The notes under the pieces were generated by a model. It worked only from the letters and a program-made list of their open reading frames with translations. It was not told the DNA's origin and searched no databases. The translations under genes were made by a program, and so were the position numbers. A stretch of 6,392 nucleotides of DNA from Candidatus Poseidoniaceae archaeon (lineage in GTDB: Archaea; Thermoplasmatota; Poseidoniia; Poseidoniales; Poseidoniaceae). This document shows, in pieces, positions 1 to 6,392 of this stretch. The stretch spans positions 1,849 to 8,240 of the forward strand of contig DUKK01000008.1 in assembly GCA_013329355.1 (NCBI GenBank), read 5' to 3'. Position 1 is the stretch's first letter; each line of letters begins with the position of its first letter.

Positions 1-279
1 TCAGATGGGAAGTTGGTATTGAACAAAGCTTATGGTTATGCAATATTCTGTGCCTTTTTGTTTGATTTCATAGTTTCACTCAGCGTTATTGGAACTGTAT
101 CACTTAGCGAATTCATGATTTACTTACTCAACGGGATCCCATATGATCTTCTTCATGCATTTGGAAATCTTACTTTTGTAGCTTGGTTCGGTATCTGGTT
201 TAGTGATTCCATTGCCAATTTCCAAACCATGGAAGAAATTGAACAAACTGTAGTAGATGGATATGTCACGAGAACATGA
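1..279 (+). CDS. ECF-transporter S-component-like membrane protein (C-terminal part)
   Basis: The frame is open from the first base, so this is the last 92 residues of a longer protein whose start lies outside the window. What is seen: two or three hydrophobic membrane segments (about residues 11-33, 36-50 and 54-72 of the fragment), a short GIPYDLLHAFGN motif between them, and a polar acidic tail ending at the TGA at 277-279. A Gly-Ile-Pro-Tyr/Phe stretch followed by a His and Gly/Ser-Asn pair is typical of the last helices of small S components (substrate-binding membrane subunits) of energy-coupling-factor vitamin transporters, which work with EcfT and EcfA ATPases. The substrate cannot be told. 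No EcfA or EcfT gene is in the window. It precedes pth2 by about 10 bases or overlaps it, suggesting co-transcription. It could also be another small integral membrane protein; the coding call is sure, the family is moderate. Confidence 0.6.
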   Translation, partial: SDGKLVLNKAYGYAIFCAFLFDFIVSLSVIGTVSLSEFMIYLLNGIPYDLLHAFGNLTFVAWFGIWFSDSIANFQTMEEIEQTVVDGYVTRT

Positions 280-289
280 TGGTCCATCA

Positions 290-631
290 ATGGCTCTCAT
301 AGTCAGAAAAGAGTTGCAACTATCCAGCGGCAAAATTGCCGTTCAATGCGCTCACGCAGCGGTTAGTTGTGCTCTAATAGCGAAGAAAAATGAAGTTAGA
401 ATTATGGAGCGCTGGCAGGCAAATGGGGCGAGAAAAATCTGCTTAGAGGTTGAGGATTTAGCAAGTATCAAGTCGATAATGGCTCGCGCTAAATCTGCAG
501 GTATAATCACACATTTGGTCAAAGACGCAGGCCATACTGAAGTTGCGGCTGGAACGATAACGGTACTCGGAATTGGACCAGGGCCACGTAACAGTATCGA
601 CGCGTTAGTTAGTGATTTGAAACCATATTAA
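290..631 (+). CDS. pth2: Peptidyl-tRNA hydrolase Pth2, divergent copy 1
   Basis: Pth2 hydrolyses the ester bond of peptidyl-tRNA dropped by ribosomes, recycling tRNA in the cytoplasm; the family is archaeal and eukaryotic and forms dimers. Seen here: the N-terminal strand ALIVRKEL, the SSGKIAVQCAHAAVS helix start, and the late KDAGHTEVAAGT and VLGIGPGP motifs, all in Pth2 order. From ATG 290 the protein is 113 residues, the usual family length, and this Met aligns with the Met before VLVV in the next gene. In-frame ATGs at 257 and 263 would add 11 or 9 residues and overlap the upstream gene; no Shine-Dalgarno decides between them. Odd points: the Lys normally found in the VVxK strand is Glu (ICLEV, residue 53), GQKK is GARK, the Gln of DAGxTQ is Glu, and the usual TGHLKLL end is replaced by SDLKPY. 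The fold is clear, but activity may be altered. Confidence 0.9.
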   Translation: MALIVRKELQLSSGKIAVQCAHAAVSCALIAKKNEVRIMERWQANGARKICLEVEDLASIKSIMARAKSAGIITHLVKDAGHTEVAAGTITVLGIGPGPRNSIDALVSDLKPY

Positions 632-636
632 CGGTT

Positions 637-1059
637 GTGACTGATGTGGGTTTGCGTTCGTTCATTCATCGTCTTACTGCGCCCAAAGTTTACTCTGGAT
701 ATGTTGATAACGCGGTCAAAATGGTGTTGGTCGTCAACAGTGAACTAAAGATGGGCAAAGGTAAAATCGCTGCTCAGGTAGGTCACGCTGCCGTTTCAGC
801 AACTCTCAAAGCTGGGCAATATAATCCCCTTGAGCTAGATTCATGGTTAAAATCCGGCCAGAAGAAAATTTGCGTAAAAGCAAATTATGATGAAATAAAG
901 CAATTAGTATCTAAAGCAAACCTAGATGGCATCCAAACCGTTGAGATTACTGATGCAGGTAAAACTCAAATTCCTAGCGGCTCCTTGACAGTGGTTGCGT
1001 TTGGTCCTTGCGAAGAGGAAAAGTTAGAATCGCTTACTGGGCATCTAAAATTGTTGTAA
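637..1059 (+). CDS. pth2: Peptidyl-tRNA hydrolase Pth2, copy 2
   Basis: A second Pth2 family member directly behind the first. It carries the near-canonical core: ELKMGKGKIAAQVGHAAVSA (residues 36-55), GQKKICVKA (74-82) with the family Lys at 81, DAGKTQIPSG (107-116) and the classical LTGHLKLL C-terminus. One departure is Asn34 where the family has Arg (VVR to VVN). The GTG at 637, six bases after the upstream stop codon, is the first start in the frame and gives 140 residues, with a 28-residue N-terminal extension that is neither strongly hydrophobic nor signal-like. The only in-frame ATG, at 721, gives a minimal 112-residue Pth2 but leaves an 89-base gap. I kept the long form because the frame is open and the gene spacing is otherwise tight; the start is uncertain. 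By hand alignment about 40 of 113 core positions match copy 1, so the duplication is old or one copy was acquired. This is the better candidate for the housekeeping enzyme. Confidence 0.92.
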   Translation: MTDVGLRSFIHRLTAPKVYSGYVDNAVKMVLVVNSELKMGKGKIAAQVGHAAVSATLKAGQYNPLELDSWLKSGQKKICVKANYDEIKQLVSKANLDGIQTVEITDAGKTQIPSGSLTVVAFGPCEEEKLESLTGHLKLL

Positions 1060-1099
1060 AAGCCGCCTAGTTCATCAATGATGGCCGTTTGGTTAAATC

Positions 1100-2146
1100 A
1101 TGCGAGAGTATAACCTCGATAGAATAGACCTTCGCAGTGATACGGTGACCCAGCCGACCAAGGCAATGAAAGAAGTAATGATGAAATCTGTTGTTGGCGA
1201 CGATGTTTTACAAGACGATCCAACTGTCAAACAATTGGAAGATAGAGTCGCTAAAATGTGTGGCATGGATGCGGCACTATTCGTCCCCTCCGGAACTATG
1301 TCGAACGCAATTGCAATCAGAGCTCACACCTCTCCCGGCGATGAAATAATCATGGAGAGAACGAGCCATATTTACCAGTATGAAGGAGGTGGCTATGCAG
1401 CATTATCCGGAGTATCTGTTGCTCTGATCGATGGGGAAAAAGGTCAACTTACCGCTGAATCAGTTGCGAAAGCAGTCCGTAAGGCAGAAGGCAGTTTGGG
1501 GCATTACCCTGATGGGACATTGGTCTGTGTAGAAAATACTGCTAATCGTGGTGGGGGCACCTGCTACGATCAACAAACCCTTGACGCCATTGCTTCGACC
1601 GCGCGCGAGCATGGCTGCGCAATTCATATGGATGGAGCGAGGATTTTCAATGCATCAGTAAAAATGAATACCCCAATAGATAGAATGTTGCGTGACTTTG
1701 ATTCGGTTTCTATCTGTTTGTCAAAAGGCCTTGGCGCACCAGTCGGTAGTCTACTAGTTGGGTCAGAGCAGTTTATTGCTAAGGCAAGCAGGTGGCGGAA
1801 ATTATTCGGTGGGGGTATGCGACAATCTGGTTTCTTAGCAGCATGTGGTCTGTTCGCTCTAGATCATCATGTTGAGCGATTAGCAGAAGATCATGAGCGA
1901 GCAAAACGTCTAGCAATTAGTATTAACCAACTTGACGGATTTACCATTGACTTAGACTCAGTTGAGACCAACATGGTGTATATAGACAGTGAAATGGGAG
2001 CAAAAAAACTAATGGAGGAATTAGCTAAACAAGGGATAGACGTTCTAGATGTTGGACCGACTGCCGTACGCGCTGTGGTCCATTTGCATGTCACAGACTC
2101 GGATATAGATCAGGTAATCCACGTTTTCACTAATTTGGCTAGTTAG
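1100..2146 (+). CDS. ltaE: Low-specificity L-threonine aldolase
   Basis: A PLP-dependent fold-type I aldolase that splits L-threonine or L-allo-threonine to glycine and acetaldehyde in the cytoplasm, linking threonine and glycine metabolism. Visible hallmarks: the N-terminal DLRSDTVTQPT block (residues 10-20), GDDVLQDDPTV (33-43), FVPSGTMSN (61-69) for cofactor phosphate contact, the ring-stacking His region around ERTSHIY (86-92), the PLP-nitrogen Asp in HMDGAR (176-181) with the substrate-carboxylate Arg 181, and the Schiff-base Lys 209 in CLSKGLGAPVGS. A late Arg 324 (AVRAVVHLHV) matches the second carboxylate-binding Arg of the family. Length 348 is normal for the family and all key residues are present, so it should be active. 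ATG 1100 is placed just before the conserved block; no clear Shine-Dalgarno precedes it. It follows pth2 copy 2 by 40 bases, probably in the same operon. Related members act on beta-hydroxy amino acids such as phenylserine, so exact substrate preference is open. Confidence 0.96.
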   Translation: MREYNLDRIDLRSDTVTQPTKAMKEVMMKSVVGDDVLQDDPTVKQLEDRVAKMCGMDAALFVPSGTMSNAIAIRAHTSPGDEIIMERTSHIYQYEGGGYAALSGVSVALIDGEKGQLTAESVAKAVRKAEGSLGHYPDGTLVCVENTANRGGGTCYDQQTLDAIASTAREHGCAIHMDGARIFNASVKMNTPIDRMLRDFDSVSICLSKGLGAPVGSLLVGSEQFIAKASRWRKLFGGGMRQSGFLAACGLFALDHHVERLAEDHERAKRLAISINQLDGFTIDLDSVETNMVYIDSEMGAKKLMEELAKQGIDVLDVGPTAVRAVVHLHVTDSDIDQVIHVFTNLAS

Positions 2147-2147
2147 A

Positions 2148-3044
2148 TTAATTGGGCCTCGAAAATATGGCCGCACAGAGTATTGCTCCTAGGGCAATTA
2201 GCACTCCAAAACCAGGAATGGCGTTCTCGTTTTCATCAGAGGAGACTTCCTCTGGCGCTTCCGGTATGCTCATAACATATACCAAGTGAACTTCTAGGTC
2301 ATTGCCATCATACGCTGACGGGATTTCTATAGTTGCTGAGCCAGATAATTCGGTTCCTAGGTCTGTGATATTACGCACGATGTCATGATAACTACCGGCA
2401 CCATTTCCACCGTCTGAAAATTGAGCGGTGTCCTCGACAAACCATGCGTTTACATTGAGAATCATATTTGGATATAGTGACATATCTAGGTCTAGGTTCC
2501 AGTTAATAATTCCAAATCCATCTGGTATTTCGCAATTACAATCCGCTTTTGGGGTCCACGCAAATGAAGATAATGCATTACCCAGCCCTAATGGAGTTGC
2601 AATCATTGATCGATAATCGCTTTCTAGGGAATCAGAGTCAGGTAAAGTTCCTGCTTTCTTCGTGGTTCCATTAAACGCTACCAATGGGGGCACTGATACC
2701 TGATAACGCTGGGTGAGATAGGCTGAAGCAAAATCGTTTCCCAATGGGTCCTCGTGGTCAGGTGAGCGATGGAACTCGTACTTTTGGACGAGTCCTTCGA
2801 ATTCAAGATCATCCAATACCGCCTCAGCCTGCAAACAATTATCGCACCATGTCGCAGTAAAGTCTTCTGCAATTGCGGGCAACTCATCGATTGGCGTGGC
2901 GTCAGTTGTCAGGTTGTCAATCAAGCTGTGTTGGCCGCCAAATACCGCACCGGTATTAGTCGGCTCGGCAGGCTTGGCATGGGTCGAAGGCATTGCCATA
3001 GCCAGTATTAAAAAAATCACAACGATGGTAAAAATTCTGCGCAT
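2148..3044 (-). CDS. Exported thioredoxin-fold protein with PGF-CTERM-like anchor
   Basis: A 298-residue protein on the minus strand. Order of parts: an N-terminal signal peptide (Arg-Arg then a hydrophobic core, likely cut after Thr-His-Ala at residue 23), a thioredoxin-like domain with FTATWCDNC (Cys 67 and Cys 70) and a VPP segment (residues 118-120) that fits the cis-proline loop, a C-terminal beta-rich region containing a CNC pair (Cys 169 and 171), an acidic stretch EEVSSDENEN, and a tail of IPGF (276-279), about 15 hydrophobic residues and a final Arg. That tail matches the PGF-CTERM signal processed by archaeosortase and lipid-anchored in euryarchaea. Inference: a cell-surface disulfide oxidoreductase or a thiol-sensing surface protein; the partner is unknown. 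The start at 3044 is chosen because GGAG lies five bases upstream and it puts the signal peptide at the very N-terminus; an upstream ATG at 3107 would bury the signal behind 21 polar residues. The gene is transcribed toward ltaE and away from the AddB-like gene. Confidence 0.85.
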   Translation of the reverse strand: MRRIFTIVVIFLILAMAMPSTHAKPAEPTNTGAVFGGQHSLIDNLTTDATPIDELPAIAEDFTATWCDNCLQAEAVLDDLEFEGLVQKYEFHRSPDHEDPLGNDFASAYLTQRYQVSVPPLVAFNGTTKKAGTLPDSDSLESDYRSMIATPLGLGNALSSFAWTPKADCNCEIPDGFGIINWNLDLDMSLYPNMILNVNAWFVEDTAQFSDGGNGAGSYHDIVRNITDLGTELSGSATIEIPSAYDGNDLEVHLVYVMSIPEAPEEVSSDENENAIPGFGVLIALGAILCAAIFSRPN

Positions 3045-3049
3045 AAAAT

Positions 3050-3053
3050 CTCC
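3050..3053 (-). promoter_or_regulatory. Shine-Dalgarno of the thioredoxin-fold gene
   Basis: On the minus strand the sequence reads GGAGATTTTATG, so GGAG sits five bases before the ATG at 3044. This match to the 16S rRNA tail decides for the start at 3044 over the in-frame ATG at 3107. Confidence 0.6.
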
Positions 3054-3336
3054 ATCTCGCACATTGCTAAGAAACCATCTGTAAATTGCATTGATGGATT
3101 TTCGCATAAGATGATTGCTCCAACAACAGTTTTCAATAACTAGTTCGACTCTGGATAACCTTACTGGGGATTGGTTGTGACGGAATCATTGTATCTTGTT
3201 AATCATAAGCCTATGCTTACTGGTGTAAAGATATTCCACTGCTTAAGTCGATTGCTGAGGAATAATATGATGCAGTTTCTATCGCGTGTATCCCTAGGGC
3301 AAGTCTTCAATAGGTGTCGCCAAAGGTATACTTTCA

Positions 3337-3341
3337 GGAGG
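3337..3341 (+). promoter_or_regulatory. Strong Shine-Dalgarno of the AddB-like gene
   Basis: The sequence CAGGAGGGGTAATG holds a full GGAGG four bases before ATG 3346. It is the best ribosome binding site in the window and fixes the start of the long open frame. Confidence 0.75.
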
Positions 3342-3345
3342 GGTA

Positions 3346-6300
3346 ATGTTGCATATTAGTGAGGATAACCCTTCGATGCTATCGGTTGAACCCATTGCGA
3401 GTGGACGATTAATTCCTGACTGGCTTGTGACAGATTTAATCATTAATCCTAATACTAACAAACTGATTATTTACCCCTCGGAAAACGCTAGGAGAGCATG
3501 CTTGGCCAAACTTTCCGAGCATATTTCATCAATTGATACTTCAAAACATTTAACTCTCAAGCGTCTATTTAGCTCACTTTTTCTCGACCTTAGATTGCCG
3601 AATGTAATGGATAATGACAGTCTATTGTTCTCTCTTGTCCATCAAACCATGGCAAGGTGGGCCAATGCGGGAAAATTTCCACTAATGTTTACTGCGGCGG
3701 AAGGCAGAAAGTGGAGTGAGTTTAAGACTGAAAGGTTACTTCAATTGCATGAAGAATTAAGTGAATTAAAATCTCCATGGAATTGGGATAACGATCCCGG
3801 TGTCAAGGAGTTTAGATCATTGATTTTGCAACTCGAAAAACGGACCAAAAAAACCCATCCGCATTTGATGAAGCAACATCTATATGAAAAACTCCTAACT
3901 TGTGACGAGATTCCATTCACACTAAAGGGATTAAGTGGGGTCATAGTGCTAGATCACAGTCCAGAGTTTAGTGAAATGGATAGAGAATTACTAAACTTAG
4001 TTTCCAAAATAATTCCAATTCATCAACTATGTAATACTGGCTCTTTTCGGTTAGGTTTTCATGGCGCTTATATTCAAGACGTTGAGTGGTCAACCGAGAA
4101 GACCTTACCGATATGGTTACCGGCCCACGAACTGTCTCCTGAAGTCGATGAATTGGAATGGAAATCGGATGCTGGTGTTGAGAAGGCAACAACATGGCAT
4201 AGAATTTCATTGGAAAGAAAAGAACATCACATTTCTTCTACCATCGAATTGGTTACTGATTATTTAACAACCACTCAAGGTAGTATAATTATCGTCGATG
4301 CCGCAGCAGATAAAAACCAAAATTTTTGGGCAGCTAGATTGAATGATTTAGGTTTACTTTGCAATCTTCACTCGAATAGATTGCGCGAACAATCCTCAAT
4401 CGCCGGATTGCTAAATGCTTTGAATATGGGCGAAGGATTGGAATCGTGGTCTTTTAATAAGCTTAGACGACTAGTCGAAAATACTAGTTTCCCAGTAAAG
4501 TTTTCACAATTATCAAAACTTACTCACCCAATGTTCCCAGATTGGAAACCGATACCTCATCTAGATATTTTGCAGAACATATCACTAAATTTCCATGTTT
4601 TAGGAGGCCCAGGGGCGCTCGAAAGGTGGACATACACGTTATCGATCGCAAAACCACCCTTAGGTAGCGATGAAGAATTAATGAAGCAAAGGTATGAGGA
4701 AACTCAGTGGTGGCTGGCAAACGTCGTGAGAATATGGGCTCCGCTTTGTCATGAGTCAAGTGAGTTGTCAAAAAGGGAGCATTTCGGGTGCTCTTCAGCA
4801 GTTAAGCTGCCACTAACTGAACCAGTTAAAGATGGCACTGAATGGCTTAACATTATTTTCCAAGCTCTTGATTTAGCTAAACTTGCCGGACATGAAGCCA
4901 AGTTTTCCAGAGCGATTCCAGCCCTTCAAATGGTATATGAAGAACACCATCGAATTCTTCGAGAGCTCAACCAATTAGAATTCGATTTACCCGCTGACTT
5001 TGACAAATTTATAAAACACATTTTGCGAATAATAGACAAAACTGAGCTACCAAGTGGTAGAACAGAATCACAAGACATTGCTATATTAACCCCTGAGCAA
5101 GCGTTTGGAATGGAGGCAGATTTAGTTATTTTATCTGGTCTAGATGCTGAATCTTGGTCGATGAAAGCACCTAAAGTGCCGTGGCTTGATACCGAATCAA
5201 GGTTAAAGCTGGGGATATTAAATCAGGATATCGAGATTCGTAAAGCTAGACATCACCTAAAGCATTTACTTAATGCTGCTAAAGTTGTTGTAATATTAGA
5301 TACCACGTCAGATGATGCAGCAGGTCCTTGCGCCCCGCTTGCGGAGTTTTTACAATACCAGAAGAATATCCAACAGTTCCAATCAATGAAAAAGATTCCA
5401 TCATTTGTCAAATCAGAAAATTATCATGTTGATAATTCAGACAGGCCTTGGGACTTATCCACCTCACATAAAACCGAGCTACGGGGGTGGCTAACGCCCC
5501 GTCCTTTTTCCATGACCATGTCTACGCAAGGCGCAATCGGCAATCGCTCGGGCGACAGAGGAAGAGATGCTATACAGAGGGCAGGGCTTAAACTAGTCAA
5601 TAATCAGGAAGCTAATCGCGCACCAATCTCATTGACTAACTTAGCAAAAGCGCACGAGTTTGAGATTTATAATGATAGATTGAAGCGCCAACCGAGTCAC
5701 AAAACTATCAAAAGAGGCGAGTATTTGGCATGGGAATCTAGAAATTTCATGGTCTCGGTTGATAATTTAACATTACGCCCTTCCCAGTCCCAAGCTGAAA
5801 TGGTTACTACTGATAGTAAATCATGGCCACACCTTGGAAAAAAAGGATCGAGGTCCAATAGTCCAGCAATTGACCCTAGGCCTCTGCCACCATTCGACTC
5901 AGGAAGTACAATATTTCAGTCAGTAATTGGTCAGACCTCACAAAATCTCAATCAGAAATTTTGGTCTGCAAGTAGAATCCAATCCTGGTTAAGATGCCCC
6001 CGTGGTGCTTGGCTTGAAAAGCATCTATTGGCGAACCAACCAGAAGACTCTACTGAGGATATTGATAGCAGAACGAGAGGGCTGCTGGTTCACGAGGTTT
6101 TAGGCCATATACTACAACAACACGGTTTGACCGTCGGTGGCCAAACGACGTCCTTACCAGTTCCTATATCTCAAGGAAAATTAGACACTATTGAAAAATT
6201 ATGGCACACATCACTGAAGTTTATTGAACAAAATGCGCCATGGCTTGCGCGAAAAAACGCTGTAGCCCATCACAGGTGTCGAGACATGCTGGGAATTGAT

Positions 6301-6392
6301 TCAAAGACTTGGCAACAGCATCTTGCTGGTGAAATAATCTTGCAGCCGATCGGAAGAATTGGTAGAATGCTTGAAGCAGAGCTAGCATTGAC
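3346..6392 (+). CDS. AddB/RexB-like helicase-nuclease subunit (3' end outside window)
   Basis: An uninterrupted frame of 1015 codons that runs off the window. Family role: with an AddA-type helicase, AddB-like proteins process double-strand DNA ends for recombinational repair. Seen: an N-terminal PIASGRLI (residues 16-23) where a Walker A would stand, lacking the GKT/S core, then a strand KLIIYPS (39-45); GVIVLDHSPEFSEMD (198-212), placed like the Walker B strand of AddB; ILTPEQAFGMEADLVILSGL (580-599) followed by PWLDTESR and RKARHHLKHLLNAAKVVVIL, the block typical of the second helicase half; and from about 872 the RecB-family nuclease opening, FWSASRIQSWLRCPRGAWL with Cys 884, then TRGLLVHEVL with the conserved His 916. 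Cys 884 is placed like the first Fe-S cysteine of AddB nucleases. The catalytic Asp, Glu and Lys and the other three cysteines lie past the edge, so activity cannot be judged. B. subtilis AddB is of similar size (nearly 1,200 residues). A RecC-like or other PD-(D/E)XK helicase-nuclease is the alternative. Confidence 0.82.
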   Translation, partial: MLHISEDNPSMLSVEPIASGRLIPDWLVTDLIINPNTNKLIIYPSENARRACLAKLSEHISSIDTSKHLTLKRLFSSLFLDLRLPNVMDNDSLLFSLVHQTMARWANAGKFPLMFTAAEGRKWSEFKTERLLQLHEELSELKSPWNWDNDPGVKEFRSLILQLEKRTKKTHPHLMKQHLYEKLLTCDEIPFTLKGLSGVIVLDHSPEFSEMDRELLNLVSKIIPIHQLCNTGSFRLGFHGAYIQDVEWSTEKTLPIWLPAHELSPEVDELEWKSDAGVEKATTWHRISLERKEHHISSTIELVTDYLTTTQGSIIIVDAAADKNQNFWAARLNDLGLLCNLHSNRLREQSSIAGLLNALNMGEGLESWSFNKLRRLVENTSFPVKFSQLSKLTHPMFPDWKPIPHLDILQNISLNFHVLGGPGALERWTYTLSIAKPPLGSDEELMKQRYEETQWWLANVVRIWAPLCHESSELSKREHFGCSSAVKLPLTEPVKDGTEWLNIIFQALDLAKLAGHEAKFSRAIPALQMVYEEHHRILRELNQLEFDLPADFDKFIKHILRIIDKTELPSGRTESQDIAILTPEQAFGMEADLVILSGLDAESWSMKAPKVPWLDTESRLKLGILNQDIEIRKARHHLKHLLNAAKVVVILDTTSDDAAGPCAPLAEFLQYQKNIQQFQSMKKIPSFVKSENYHVDNSDRPWDLSTSHKTELRGWLTPRPFSMTMSTQGAIGNRSGDRGRDAIQRAGLKLVNNQEANRAPISLTNLAKAHEFEIYNDRLKRQPSHKTIKRGEYLAWESRNFMVSVDNLTLRPSQSQAEMVTTDSKSWPHLGKKGSRSNSPAIDPRPLPPFDSGSTIFQSVIGQTSQNLNQKFWSASRIQSWLRCPRGAWLEKHLLANQPEDSTEDIDSRTRGLLVHEVLGHILQQHGLTVGGQTTSLPVPISQGKLDTIEKLWHTSLKFIEQNAPWLARKNAVAHHRCRDMLGIDSKTWQQHLAGEIILQPIGRIGRMLEAELAL
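5481..5509 (+). other. Terminator-like hairpin plus T-run inside the AddB-like gene
   Basis: Bases 5481-5488 (ACGGGGGT) pair with 5494-5502 (ACGCCCCGT), giving eight base pairs with one bulged G and the five-base loop GGCTA; five T follow at 5505-5509. It lies in frame within the linker between the helicase-like part and the nuclease domain (around residues 712-722). It looks like an intrinsic terminator but may be chance in coding DNA; function is unproven. Confidence 0.25.

Larger units (their letters stand above)
3045..3345. promoter_or_regulatory. Divergent intergenic region with weak promoter candidates
   Basis: This 301-base stretch separates two divergent genes, so it should contain both promoters. 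On the minus strand CAATTTAC (3081-3088) is a weak TATA-box-like element; a start about 25 bases downstream would give a short leader containing the GGAG. On the plus strand AATAATAT (3261-3268), preceded by a purine-rich GAGG resembling a BRE, could start a leader of roughly 50 bases before the AddB-like gene. Neither is a strong match. Open frames across it (for example 3171-3359, plus) read as random sequence and cross the Shine-Dalgarno of the next gene. No tRNA or other recognisable RNA was seen. Confidence 0.4.

Noticed and set aside
1073..1083. Inverted repeat CATCA-A-TGATG between pth2 copy 2 and ltaE, considered as a terminator or operator
   Set aside because: The arms are only five bases, there is no T-run, and the 40-base gap fits a simple operon junction.
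2428..3084. Plus-strand open frames opposite the thioredoxin-fold gene (2428-2616, 2769-3011, 2896-3084)
   Set aside because: They are antisense to a well-supported gene with signal peptide, WCxxC and PGF tail; no family features in their products.
3045..3107. In-frame 21-residue N-terminal extension of the minus-strand thioredoxin-fold gene from ATG 3107
   Set aside because: It would put polar, charged residues ahead of the signal peptide and ignore the GGAG five bases before ATG 3044.
3322..3334. Small inverted repeat AAAG-GTATA-CTTT just before the Shine-Dalgarno, considered as an operator or TATA box
   Set aside because: Four-base arms are expected by chance, and the TATA-like core is too close to the start codon for a leader that includes the ribosome binding site.
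3171..3359. 62-residue plus-strand open frame in the intergenic region
   Set aside because: The product has no recognisable features, it overlaps the Shine-Dalgarno and start of the real gene, and it lacks its own ribosome binding site.
4520..4771. Minus-strand open frame of 83 residues inside the AddB-like gene, and similar ones at 3741-3944 and 3968-4210
   Set aside because: They lie wholly opposite a long, family-like coding frame and their products look random.

Overview
The window holds six genes from what looks like an archaeal chromosome, probably a marine euryarchaeon of the Poseidoniales (Marine Group II) type. The archaeal signs are two Pth2-type peptidyl-tRNA hydrolases (the archaeal and eukaryotic form), a secreted protein ending in a PGF-CTERM-like archaeosortase tail, and very compact gene packing. 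The DNA is moderately AT-rich. The Poseidoniales placement is inference; the archaeal placement is better supported. No rRNA, tRNA, CRISPR array, insertion sequence or long repeat was seen.

Bases 1-2146 (+ strand): the 3' end of a small multi-spanning membrane protein resembling an ECF-transporter S component, two tandem divergent pth2 genes, and an L-threonine aldolase (ltaE). The gaps are 40 bases or less if the second pth2 starts at 637, so these probably form one transcription unit. The two Pth2 copies are only about one third identical, and each lacks a different residue that is otherwise conserved in the family.

Bases 2148-3044 (- strand): a signal-peptide-bearing thioredoxin-fold protein with a WCxxC motif, apparently exported and anchored by a C-terminal PGF tail. 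Its stop codon lies one base from the ltaE stop (convergent genes).

Bases 3045-3345: a 301-base divergent intergenic region that should hold promoters for both flanking genes; each has a visible Shine-Dalgarno sequence.

Bases 3346-6392 (+ strand): one very long open frame, 1015 codons and still open at the window edge. It looks like an AddB/RexB-type helicase-nuclease subunit: a degenerate UvrD-like helicase part without a working Walker A, followed by the beginning of a RecB-family PD-(D/E)XK nuclease domain with a candidate first Fe-S cysteine. The nuclease catalytic D/E/K residues lie beyond the window. This gene, unusual for an archaeon, and the diverged pth2 pair are the two most interesting items here.
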